Under the pieces are notes generated by a model. That model saw only the letters and a program-made list of their open reading frames with translations, searched no databases and was not told the DNA's origin. From contig JBBSLP010000045.1 in NCBI GenBank assembly GCA_038255145.1, positions 1 to 49,231 on the forward strand: DNA of 49,231 bases, in the 5' to 3' direction. Origin of the DNA: WHTX01 sp038255145 (GTDB taxonomy: Bacteria; Actinomycetota; Acidimicrobiia; Acidimicrobiales; CAIXPF01). How positions within the stretch are numbered: the stretch's first letter is position 1; every line of letters begins with the position of its first letter. Shown here piece by piece: positions 15,372-23,615 of this stretch. The translations under genes were made by a program, and so were the position numbers.

Positions 15372-16582
15372 TTCACCAGGTTGATGATCTGGAACATGGG
15401 CATGTAGAGCGAAACGACCATGCCGCCCACCGACACGCCCATGAACACCATGAGCAATGGCTCGATGAGGGAGGTCAGCGAGTCCACGGTGGCCGACACC
15501 TCACGGTCGTAGAAGTCGGCGATCTTCTCCAGCATCTCGTCGAGCACCCCCGTCTCCTCGCCCACCGCCATCATCTGGACGACCATGGGGGGGAAGACCG
15601 GGTAGGCGCCGAGGGCGGCGGACACGGGCTCGCCGACGCGCACCCGCTCCTTGGCGTTGACGACGGCCGCACCCATGACAGCGTTGCCCGAGGTCTCGGA
15701 CACGATGTCCATGCTCTCCATGATCGGCACACCCGAGCGGATCAAGGAACCGAAGGTACGGGTGAACCGGGCCACGGCCGTCTTGTGGATGAGCTGGCCG
15801 AACACCGGCATGCGCAGCATGAAGCCATCGAAGCGCAGGCGGCCGGCCGGGGTGGCCTTCCACCGCCGCAGGGCGAAGGTGGCGCCGAACCCGATGAGGC
15901 CGAGCAGCCACCAGTAGCCGGTGACCATGCCCGAGATGCCGACCAGGATCCGCGTCGGCACCGGCAGGGTCCCGCCGAGGTCGTCGTACATCTTCTTGAA
16001 CATCGGGACCACGAACATGAGCATCGCCGAGACGATCACCACCACGATGCCGGACACGGCGATCGGATAGCTCATGGCCGACTTGATCTTGCCCTTCAGC
16101 TCGAGCTGCTTCTCGAGCGTGTCAGCCATGCGCAACATGATGGTGTCGAGGGCGCCACCGCTCTCCCCGGCCCGTACCATCGACAGGTACACGGGCGGGA
16201 AGACCTTGGGGTGGCGGGCCACGGCCTGGGACAACGACAGCCCCCGCTCGATGTCGGCGGTCATCTCCCGGGCGACGTCGGCCAGGGCCTTGGACTGGGT
16301 CTGTTCGGTGAGGATGGTCAGCGAGCGCAGGATCGTCAGCCCGGCGTTGACCATGGTGGCCAGCTGCCGGGTGAAGATGACCACGTCCTTGAGGGCGACC
16401 TTCTTGCCCCGCCCGCCGACGCTGAGCTCCATCACCGACCGCTTGCGGGCGGTCACCGAGACGGGCACGTAGCCCATCTCCCTCAGCTTGGCGATGACGA
16501 GCTGCTCGTTGGCCCCGTCCAGGGTGCCCTCGATCATCGAGCCCGAGCGGTCCCGCACCTTGTAGGCGAACGTCGTGGCCAC
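15368..16582 (-). CDS. pilC: Type IV pilus inner-membrane platform protein
   Basis: 404 aa, normal for PilC/GspF. Two repeated T2SSF domains are visible (FTRQLATMVNAGLTILRSL in the first, FTRTFGSLIRSGVPIMESM in the second), each followed by a conserved G-E-x-G-G/T segment (RAGESGGALD; AVGEETGVLDEM). Three transmembrane segments are expected: near 170-195, 220-240 and at the C-terminus. It anchors the PilB/PilT motors. GTG start, 4 nt after the pilT stop. Confidence 0.95.
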   Translation of the reverse strand: MATTFAYKVRDRSGSMIEGTLDGANEQLVIAKLREMGYVPVSVTARKRSVMELSVGGRGKKVALKDVVIFTRQLATMVNAGLTILRSLTILTEQTQSKALADVAREMTADIERGLSLSQAVARHPKVFPPVYLSMVRAGESGGALDTIMLRMADTLEKQLELKGKIKSAMSYPIAVSGIVVVIVSAMLMFVVPMFKKMYDDLGGTLPVPTRILVGISGMVTGYWWLLGLIGFGATFALRRWKATPAGRLRFDGFMLRMPVFGQLIHKTAVARFTRTFGSLIRSGVPIMESMDIVSETSGNAVMGAAVVNAKERVRVGEPVSAALGAYPVFPPMVVQMMAVGEETGVLDEMLEKIADFYDREVSATVDSLTSLIEPLLMVFMGVSVGGMVVSLYMPMFQIINLVK

Positions 16583-16586
16583 CGGC

Positions 16587-18206
16587 TCAGCCCGTCTTCA
16601 TGCCGAGGAGCTGGCGCAGGTCGGCCGGGTTGGCCGCCTTCTCCAGCGCCATGTCCAGCGAGATGCGACCGGCCCGCACCAGCCCGGCCAGGTTCTGGTC
16701 CATGGTCACCATGCCGAACTGGGCGCCCGCCTGCATCTGGGTGGGGATCTGGTGGCCCTTGCCCTCCCGGATCAGGTTGCGCACCGCCGGCGTGGCCACC
16801 AGCACCTCGGCGGCCACCACCCGGCCCCGCCCATCCGCGGTGGGGACGAGCTGCTGGGTCACCACCGCCTGCAGGGTGGTGGCCAGCATCACCCGGATCT
16901 GCCCCTGCTGCTCGGAGGGGAAGACGTCGATCACCCGGTCCACGGTCTGGGGGGCGGACTGGGTGTGGAGGGTGCCGAACACCAGGTGGCCGGTCTCCGC
17001 TGCGGTGAGGGCCATGTGGATGGTCTCGAGGTCGCGCATCTCACCCACCAGGATCACGTCGGGGTCCTCCCGGAGGGCCCGCTTGAGGGCCGAAGCGAAG
17101 CTGTGGGTGTCCTGCCCCACCTCGCGCTGGTTGACGATGGCCTTCTTGTGGTGGTGGAGGAACTCGATGGGGTCCTCGCAGGACAGGATGTGCACGGCCT
17201 TGGTGCGGTTCACCACGTCCAGCAGCGAGGCCAGGGTGGTGGACTTGCCCGAGCCGGTGGGCCCGGTGACGAGGACCAGGCCCCGGGCCAGGTCGGCGAA
17301 GCCGCGGACCGACGGCGGCAGGCCGAGGGAGTCGAAGTCGGGGATCTTGAAGGGGATGACCCGCATGACCGAGGCGACCGCGCCCCGCTGGCGGAAGACG
17401 TTGACGCGGAAGCGGCTGGCCGAGGCGATGGAGTAGGAGGTGTCGAGCTCCAGCGCCTCCTCGAACTCGGCGATCTGCTTCTCGTTGAGCACGCCGTACA
17501 TCAGGCGCTCGACGTCCTCGCCGCTCATCACCCCGAACTCGTCGAGGGGCTTGAGCCCGCCGTGCACCCGCACGCTGGGAGGAGCTCCGGCCGTCAGGTG
17601 CAGGTCCGACCCGCCCAGCTCGAGCAGGCGGTGCAGCACCCGGTCGAGGTGCGGCACCAGGTGAACGACCTCGGTGGCGGCGGGTGGGCCCTCGACGTGG
17701 ACCGGCCCGTCCACGGTGGGTGGCCCCTCGGTGGGTGTGGTCGGCAACACGGGCACCTTGGTCACCGGGTAGGTGTGGGCGAGGGCTGTGCGCAGGGCGT
17801 CGACCTCGGTCACCACGGCCATGATGGACAGACCCGTCGTGGCCGCCAGCTCGGCCAGCGTCGCAGCGGCCGGCGGCAGCGAGAACACCACCACCAGGCG
17901 ACCGCCGGTGATCAGCAGGGGCAGGGCCCCGGCCTCGTGGGCCAGGGCCGCCGGCACCAGGGCGGTGGCCTCGGGGGCGGGGCGCAGGTGCTGGGTCGGC
18001 ACCACCCGTAGCCCGCCCACCTCGGCCAGCGCCGCAGCCAGGGCGTCCTGGGCCACCACGCGATCGCGCACGAGCGCCGCGGCCAGCGAACTGCCCGTGC
18101 GGGCGGTGTCGGAGAGGAGCGACGTCGCCACATCGGCGGTCAGGTGGCCCTGAGCGACGAGGTGCCGAGCGAGGCGGACGTCGTGGTCGTCCATGGTGGT
18201 GGTCAC
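16587..18206 (-). CDS. pilT: Type IV pilus retraction ATPase with an extra N-terminal MshEN/GspE-N-like domain
   Basis: The C-terminal ~350 residues are canonical PilT: LLELGGSDLHLTAGAPPSVRV, Walker A GPTGSGKST, the Asp box region ILSCEDPIEFLHHH, Walker B DPDVILVGEMRD, His box TGHLVFGTLHT and the PilT-specific AVRNLIREGK. About 180 residues before it (RLARHLVAQGHLTADVATSL onward) resemble the N-terminal domain of PilB/GspE and a Pro/Thr linker, absent from standard PilT. GTG 18206 avoids overlap with pilB; GTG 18251 is an alternative. The enzyme hydrolyses ATP to depolymerise the pilus. Confidence 0.9.
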   Translation of the reverse strand: MTTTMDDHDVRLARHLVAQGHLTADVATSLLSDTARTGSSLAAALVRDRVVAQDALAAALAEVGGLRVVPTQHLRPAPEATALVPAALAHEAGALPLLITGGRLVVVFSLPPAAATLAELAATTGLSIMAVVTEVDALRTALAHTYPVTKVPVLPTTPTEGPPTVDGPVHVEGPPAATEVVHLVPHLDRVLHRLLELGGSDLHLTAGAPPSVRVHGGLKPLDEFGVMSGEDVERLMYGVLNEKQIAEFEEALELDTSYSIASASRFRVNVFRQRGAVASVMRVIPFKIPDFDSLGLPPSVRGFADLARGLVLVTGPTGSGKSTTLASLLDVVNRTKAVHILSCEDPIEFLHHHKKAIVNQREVGQDTHSFASALKRALREDPDVILVGEMRDLETIHMALTAAETGHLVFGTLHTQSAPQTVDRVIDVFPSEQQGQIRVMLATTLQAVVTQQLVPTADGRGRVVAAEVLVATPAVRNLIREGKGHQIPTQMQAGAQFGMVTMDQNLAGLVRAGRISLDMALEKAANPADLRQLLGMKTG

Positions 18207-18237
18207 GATGTTGCTATCGGAGGATTTCAGGGCCAGC

Positions 18238-19929
18238 TCAAGCGACGACACGGAAGACCTCTTCGAGCGTGGTGCGCCCGGCCAGCACCTTGGTGAGGGC
18301 GTCGAGGCGCAACGTGGTCATGCCCTCGTCGATGGCCAGCCGCCGGATGTCGTCGGACGACGCCCGGTCGACGATCAGGCGTTTGATCTGCTCGCTCACC
18401 AGCATCACCTCGTGGACGGCCAGGCGGCCCCGGTACCCCGTCCCCCCGCAGGCCGGGCAACCCATGGCCCGGAACAGCTCGGCCGGAGGTGCCCCCAGCG
18501 CCTCCTCGTCCCAGCCCGCGGCCTCGAGCTCGGCGGCGGTGACGGGGTGCACCTGGCGGCAGCGGTCGCACAGCCGCCGGGCCAGGCGCTGGGCCAGCAC
18601 GCAGTCGAGGGCCGAGGTCACGAGGAAGGGCTCGATGCCCATCTCCAGCAGCCGCAGCGGGGTGGAGGGGGCGTCGTTGGTGTGCAGGGTGGAGAGCACG
18701 AGGTGCCCGGTCAGGGCGGCCTCGATGGCGATGACGCCCGTCTCGCGGTCGCGGATCTCGCCGATGAGGACCACGTCGGGGTCCTGGCGGAGGATGGACC
18801 GGAGGGCCTTGGCGAACGTCAGGCCGGCCCGGGGGTTGGTCTGCACCTGGTTGATGTTCGGCATGCGGTACTCGACGGGGTCCTCGACGGTCACGATGTT
18901 GCGCGACGGGTCGTTGAGCTGGTTGAGGGTGGCGTACAACGTCGTGGACTTGCCCGACCCCGTCGGGCCCGTCACCAGGGTGGCGCCGTAGGGCTTCTCG
19001 TAGGCCGAGCGGTACCGGGCCAGCTGGTTGGGGAGGAACCCCAGGTCGGCAAGGGGCTGCACGCCGCTGGTGCGGTCGAGGATGCGCATCACGACCTTCT
19101 CGCCGTGCACGGTGGGCAGGGTCGACACCCGCAGGTCCACCGACTTGCCCTCGACGCTGAGGCTGATGCGGCCGTCCTGGGGCACCCGGCGCTCGGAGAT
19201 GTCGATCTCGGCCATCACCTTGAGGCGCGAGATGACGCCGGCCACGATCGAGCGGGGCTGGCGGGTGCGCTCGTGCAGCACGCCGTCGATCCGGAATCGG
19301 ATGCGCAGATCGTGCTCACCCGGCTCGACGTGGATGTCCGACGCCCGCTCCTGCACCCCCTGGAGGATGATCAGGTTCACGAACTTGACGATCGGCGCTT
19401 CCTCCACCACGGCGCGGAGGCTGGCCAGGTCGGGCTGGGCGTCGGCGGAGTCGTCGGCCACGATCTGGGCGACCGACTGGACCTCGTCGTCGAGCTTGCT
19501 CGCCTGGGCCAGCACCTCGGCGAGTTGGCGGGCACCGACGAGCACCCGGGCGAAGCTCTCGCCGAGCACGGCCCGCAGGTCGTCGACGGCCTGGAGGTCG
19601 CCGGGGTTGACCATGCCGACGACCAGCCGACCGGTGTCGCGCCGCAGGGGCACGGCCTGGTAGCGGCGGGCCACCGACGGCGTCAGCAGGTTGACCAGTC
19701 CGGGCTCGGGGTGGTGCTCACCCAGGTCGACGAACTCGATGCGGGCCAGGGGGGCGACGACCTGCAGCACCTTGGCCTCGGGCGCCGCCTCGCTGTCGAG
19801 CACGGTGTCGAGCAGCGTCCGGTTGGTGCGGCGGGCGTCAGCGGTGAGCTCGCCGACCTGGCTGGCCGTCAGGACCCCGGCCTCGACGAGGGCGGCACCC
19901 AGCTCGGCGGCGGGGTGGGCCCGGCTCAT
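18238..19929 (-). CDS. pilB: Type IV pilus extension ATPase
   Basis: 563 aa. N-terminal MshEN/GspE-N domain (1-150), then the ATPase core: SDIHVEP (~197-203), Walker A GPTGSGKST (321-329), Walker B DVVLIGEIRD (385-394), His box TGHLVLSTLHTNDA. The PilB-type zinc tetracysteine motif is intact: CDRC (454-457) and CPAC (491-494). ATG 19929 overlaps the stop of the pilX-like gene by 4 nt. It powers pilin polymerisation together with PilC. Confidence 0.95.
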   Translation of the reverse strand: MSRAHPAAELGAALVEAGVLTASQVGELTADARRTNRTLLDTVLDSEAAPEAKVLQVVAPLARIEFVDLGEHHPEPGLVNLLTPSVARRYQAVPLRRDTGRLVVGMVNPGDLQAVDDLRAVLGESFARVLVGARQLAEVLAQASKLDDEVQSVAQIVADDSADAQPDLASLRAVVEEAPIVKFVNLIILQGVQERASDIHVEPGEHDLRIRFRIDGVLHERTRQPRSIVAGVISRLKVMAEIDISERRVPQDGRISLSVEGKSVDLRVSTLPTVHGEKVVMRILDRTSGVQPLADLGFLPNQLARYRSAYEKPYGATLVTGPTGSGKSTTLYATLNQLNDPSRNIVTVEDPVEYRMPNINQVQTNPRAGLTFAKALRSILRQDPDVVLIGEIRDRETGVIAIEAALTGHLVLSTLHTNDAPSTPLRLLEMGIEPFLVTSALDCVLAQRLARRLCDRCRQVHPVTAAELEAAGWDEEALGAPPAELFRAMGCPACGGTGYRGRLAVHEVMLVSEQIKRLIVDRASSDDIRRLAIDEGMTTLRLDALTKVLAGRTTLEEVFRVVA

Positions 19930-21305
19930 GTCGCCACCTCCCGGGTGGAGACGTTGCGGATGTCGAAGCTCTGGGGGTTGGCGCTGCTCCAGTCGAAACC
20001 GGTGTCCTTGAGAGCGGCGTGGGTCACCTTGAGGTGGGCGCCGTTGCTCAGGGAGCCGGCGTACAGCGCACCGGTGAAGGTGGATGAGTTGCTGGAGACG
20101 AACTGGCCGGTGGTGTACATGAGGGTGAGGACCGTGCTCGGGATGGTGAAGTTGTTCGCCGGGCTGATGTAGCCGCCTCCAGTGCTGATGATCGTGAGCT
20201 GCACGGTGGAGGTCGTGCCGTTGACGATCTTGCGGGGCAGTTCGATGTGGCCGGTGGCGACGATGGTGAGGTCACCGGCCAACGTGATGGTGCCGTTGTC
20301 GGGGAAGTCGACGTCTCCGCCCGCCCAGTGGGCGCCACTGGCGGCTCCATCCAGTACGTCGTCCACGAGGGCGGTGCCCGAAGCGTGCTCGATGCCCACC
20401 GGGTTGTAGTTCGCCTTGTTCCAGGTGAAGGCGGGGAGGTGCTGCTCGGGCACCGCTGGTGGCGAGGTGTTCGGCGAGCAGGTGCCGAGCACCTTCCCGC
20501 AGCCGATCGCCCCGCCGGCCACGGCGTCGTCCTCGATGGTGCCGCCCGTGGTGATGGAGCCGGCGGCGAAGACGCTGCCCTTGACCCTCGTCGACGTGCT
20601 GCCCACGGTGACGCTGCCGTTGCAGCTCGACGACGGCGTGACGGGGCAGTTGGCCGAGGCGTGGATGTCGCCGGTGATGGTCTGGTTGGACCCGGTGGTG
20701 AGGCTGCCCCGGACGTAGATGTTGCCCAGGTAGTCCTGCGAGTTGCCCAGCGAGACCGCGCCGTTGGCGTAGATGTCGCCCACCACCGCCGAGGACGAGC
20801 CGGTGCTGATCCCGTTCTCGGAGAGCATGGCGTACTGGAAGGCCACCGGGTCGAGGTCGACCTCCTGGCGGAGCGTGCGTCGGGCCCGGCCCGGCGCATC
20901 GGGAGACGGCGCGTAGCCCGTCGAGGTGATGACCCGCCGGAAGGGACGCGCGGGGTCGCCGGGGCCGGGGACGGGCGTGGTGACCGACATCGAGTACTGG
21001 GCCGAACCACCGGGGAAGAGCACGGGTGAGGCGCCGGTCCCCGTGTAGGCGCCGTTGCGGGACAGGGCGGCGGCGGCGACGGCCAAGCCGGCGTGGGCCG
21101 CGTCGACGGCCTGTTCGCGGTGGCGGGCATAGCGGGACGAATTGGTGGCGTGCTCGGCGAAGGACACCCACACCGCCCCCAGGGTGAACACGACGGCGGT
21201 GATGATCACGGCCATCACCATGGCCACGCCCTCGTCACCCCGGCCGCGGCCTCTCCGGTGTGCGCCCGGCGGGGTCGGTCGCCGGGGGCTCAACAGCTGC
21301 GCCAT
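19926..21305 (-). CDS. PilX-like pilus assembly protein with predicted beta-solenoid ectodomain
   Basis: 459 aa. A basic N-terminus is followed by one transmembrane helix (GVAMVMAVIITAVVFTLGAV), as in PilX/pilus-tip proteins, without a perfect prepilin site. The ectodomain has many short Gly/Ser-rich strands recurring every ~15 residues (SLGNSQDYLGNIYVRGSLTT, then SVFAAGSITTGGTI), suggesting a beta-helix like DUF7305 proteins, and a second block near the C-terminus. Four Cys occur in the middle. The start overlaps the pilW-like gene by 16 nt. Probably part of the minor-pilin priming complex. Confidence 0.75.
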   Translation of the reverse strand: MAQLLSPRRPTPPGAHRRGRGRGDEGVAMVMAVIITAVVFTLGAVWVSFAEHATNSSRYARHREQAVDAAHAGLAVAAAALSRNGAYTGTGASPVLFPGGSAQYSMSVTTPVPGPGDPARPFRRVITSTGYAPSPDAPGRARRTLRQEVDLDPVAFQYAMLSENGISTGSSSAVVGDIYANGAVSLGNSQDYLGNIYVRGSLTTGSNQTITGDIHASANCPVTPSSSCNGSVTVGSTSTRVKGSVFAAGSITTGGTIEDDAVAGGAIGCGKVLGTCSPNTSPPAVPEQHLPAFTWNKANYNPVGIEHASGTALVDDVLDGAASGAHWAGGDVDFPDNGTITLAGDLTIVATGHIELPRKIVNGTTSTVQLTIISTGGGYISPANNFTIPSTVLTLMYTTGQFVSSNSSTFTGALYAGSLSNGAHLKVTHAALKDTGFDWSSANPQSFDIRNVSTREVAT

Positions 21306-21787
21306 GCGTTGCGCCCGGCGATGGTCGTCCGCAGGACGAAGGAGCCGCCGTTGGCGGACACCAGGGGTATGGCCACCTCGATGGTGCGCAGCGGCGTGGC
21401 CACCTGGGTGAACGCCGTGGTGGTGGCGCCCACGTCGTTGGCCAGGACCTCAGTGGCCGACCCCTCGGTCCTGCTCACCCCGCCGACGGTCACCGAGTAG
21501 GTCACCTCGGCCTCGCCGCTCGCGGTGAGCATGTCGAAGGTCAGCGTGTTGCCCGAGGCGTTGACGGCCGGCGCCGAGATGCACGTGGCCGAGCGCAGCT
21601 CGCGGTCCAGGCGGGCGACGATCAGCTGGGCGTCGTCGACGGTCGACTGCGTGCGCTCCACCCGGTTCGTGGCCTCCATGGCCGACAGCAGGGTCGGCCC
21701 AGCCAGGGCGATGACCAGGGTCATGATGGCCATCGACACCATGAGTTCGACCAGGGTCACGCCCTCCTCCCCTCGTAACCGGCTCAC
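21290..21787 (-). CDS. PilW/PilJ-like minor pilin
   Basis: GTG 21787 is selected because it overlaps the upstream stop (GTGA) and places the prepilin motif directly at the N-terminus: VSRLRGEEG then VTLVELMVSMAIMTLVIALA, with Glu5. 165 aa. The globular part has a conserved-looking VERTQSTVDDAQLIVARLDRE helix and two cysteines. It is a minor pilin likely needed to start fibre assembly. The second gene of the operon. Confidence 0.8.
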   Translation of the reverse strand: MSRLRGEEGVTLVELMVSMAIMTLVIALAGPTLLSAMEATNRVERTQSTVDDAQLIVARLDRELRSATCISAPAVNASGNTLTFDMLTASGEAEVTYSVTVGGVSRTEGSATEVLANDVGATTTAFTQVATPLRTIEVAIPLVSANGGSFVLRTTIAGRNAWRSC

Positions 21788-23454
21788 GGGGCCACCGTCC
21801 ATGCGCTGCGCGCCCTCACCTGGCCGTAGTCGACGGTGATGGTGAAGGCCCCGGGGTGGGGACCGGTGATGACGACGTCCACCGTGACCAGCAGGAGCGA
21901 GGGTTGCTGGGTGTCGGCCTCGGTGCGGGGCATGACACCCGTCGACGTGGAGGTGTTGGGCGCGCTCTGGACCCGTGAGGTGAAGCTGACCGTGTGGTCG
22001 CCCGCCACGAAGCTGGCCGAGGCCGTCTGGTCGGTGGCGTCGCCCGGCGTGACGGTGACGTCCCGGTAGGCAGCCCGTCCTTGGTCGTCCTTGTGCCACA
22101 GCTTCACCGGCACCGAGCCGGTCACGAAGGGCAGCCCCACCGAGCCGTAGCCCGCCTCGGCCGTGGCCTTGGCCGTGAAACCCGAGGACGTGCCGACGAG
22201 CACGGCCCCGGCGAAGACCTCGGGATCGCCTGCACCGGCGATCGTCGGGTCCTCGGTGGGCCCACCGTCAACGGCGAAGACCTTGACTGCCGGCGCCATG
22301 ACCTGGGCCGTCGAGGTCACGCGACCGCCGCCGGTGGCGTCGTGGTCGACCGACGTGGTGGCGGACCAGCCCGTCCCCATCTCCCACAGCCGCCCGGACA
22401 GGCCGCCTCCGGGGGCGAACGAGGCCTGGGCGGAGCTGCTCGTCTGCCGGGTGCCGTCGGCCCAGGGCAGCCCGTCGTCGTCGTGGAGGACGCCGTAGCT
22501 GCACCCGCACTTCTCCACGGCGGCGTGGGCGGTGCCCGAGCCGCTGGGCAGGGACCACAGCAGCCCACGCGGCGTGGTCACCGCCGCCCCGCCGAAGAGC
22601 AACGACGTGCCGTTCGCCGTCCACGTCGCCGCACTGGTGGTGCTGTCGTTGTCCGCGGCCTCGTTCACCGTCACCACGGGGCAGTTGACGATGTCGCCCG
22701 ACAGCCCGGTGACGGTGCACAGAGGGGCGGTGAGCGGTCCTGCGGCCAGGTCCAGCACGGCGTTGGAGCTGGAGGCGAGGCCGTGCGCCGTGCGCAGGGT
22801 CGAGGCGCTCGTCTTCGCCCGGGCGCCGGGGAGCGCCATCTGCACGTCCTCGAACACGTCGCCGCCGAGGTTCCCCGTCACCGTGATGCGCCCGCCGGTG
22901 ACCTCGGCCAAGCCGCCGCCCGCCGGGTACGAGCTGTAGTCGAGGGGGTAGACGAGGGTGGAGAACCGCTGGGTGTGGAAGTTGCCGGACAGCGACGGCG
23001 TCCAGTCGACGAACACGGTCAGGCGCCGGTAGGGAAGGCCCTGGGTGGGCGTCACCGCGGTGACGAAGGTGGAGATGGTGTAGCTGGCGCCGGCCACCTC
23101 CTCAGTGGCCTGGAACGGTGCGGAGGACCCGCCCACCAGCTGTTCGAGCTCGAACTTCAGGGGCGTGGCCAAGGCGTCCACGCGGGGGTCGGCCAACAGC
23201 TCGGGGTCGGACAGGTTCATGGCCACCGACGTGTACGCACCCCCCTGCATGCGTTCCAGGACCTGGCGTCCGAGCGACGTGGCCACCGTGCGCTGGCGAC
23301 CGTTGACCACCGCGGTGGTGCCGGCGCCCAGCACCGTGAGCAGGGCCAGCATGGACACCACGATCAGGGTCAGGGCGATGACCTGCTCGACCAGCATGAA
23401 GCCGGCCTCGCTGCTGCTGGTGATCCGCCGATCACGTGTCTGTAGTTCCCGCAC
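21784..23454 (-). CDS. Large PilV-like minor pilin (tip/adhesin candidate)
   Basis: 556 aa with a GTG start, first gene of the assembly operon. Prepilin motif EAGFMLVEQVIALTLIVVSM (Gly before Phe, Glu5) and a helix with ERMQGGAYTSVAMNLSDPEL. Normal PilV proteins are ~150-200 aa. This one adds some 380 residues of beta-rich, Gly/Ser/Thr-rich ectodomain with four cysteines in two close clusters (CTVTGLSGDIVNCP; CGCSYG), consistent with a tip-located binding domain. The adhesin role is inference from architecture. Confidence 0.75.
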   Translation of the reverse strand: MRELQTRDRRITSSSEAGFMLVEQVIALTLIVVSMLALLTVLGAGTTAVVNGRQRTVATSLGRQVLERMQGGAYTSVAMNLSDPELLADPRVDALATPLKFELEQLVGGSSAPFQATEEVAGASYTISTFVTAVTPTQGLPYRRLTVFVDWTPSLSGNFHTQRFSTLVYPLDYSSYPAGGGLAEVTGGRITVTGNLGGDVFEDVQMALPGARAKTSASTLRTAHGLASSSNAVLDLAAGPLTAPLCTVTGLSGDIVNCPVVTVNEAADNDSTTSAATWTANGTSLLFGGAAVTTPRGLLWSLPSGSGTAHAAVEKCGCSYGVLHDDDGLPWADGTRQTSSSAQASFAPGGGLSGRLWEMGTGWSATTSVDHDATGGGRVTSTAQVMAPAVKVFAVDGGPTEDPTIAGAGDPEVFAGAVLVGTSSGFTAKATAEAGYGSVGLPFVTGSVPVKLWHKDDQGRAAYRDVTVTPGDATDQTASASFVAGDHTVSFTSRVQSAPNTSTSTGVMPRTEADTQQPSLLLVTVDVVITGPHPGAFTITVDYGQVRARSAWTVAP

Positions 23455-23511
23455 CCCAGAGGTATCGGTCCGTTCGGGGCCCGACCCAACCAGGAAAATA
23501 CCCCAACCTGT

Positions 23512-23530
23512 GGAACTTGCGATCAGTTCC
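23512..23530. promoter_or_regulatory. Candidate operator between the divergent pilus transcripts
   Basis: GGAACT-n7-AGTTCC is a perfect 6-bp inverted repeat in the 161-nt gap between the pilV-like gene (minus) and pilMN (plus). The gap also contains six GAC triplets (23578-23595) just before the GAAGGAAG ribosome-binding site of pilMN. A shared regulator could act on both transcripts here. Confidence 0.35.
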
Positions 23531-23615
23531 CGGCCGCAACCCGCCGATGAACCCCTGGTACGTCTCAGGACAGCCGGGACGACGACGACGACGACGAAGG
23601 AAGCCGACGGGCACC

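Noticed and set aside
23578..23595. GAC triplet repeat as a coding Asp or Arg tract extending pilMN upstream
   Set aside because: The PilM fold begins at ATG 23616 with a ribosome site between; the upstream frame encodes an Arg-rich run unlike PilM.
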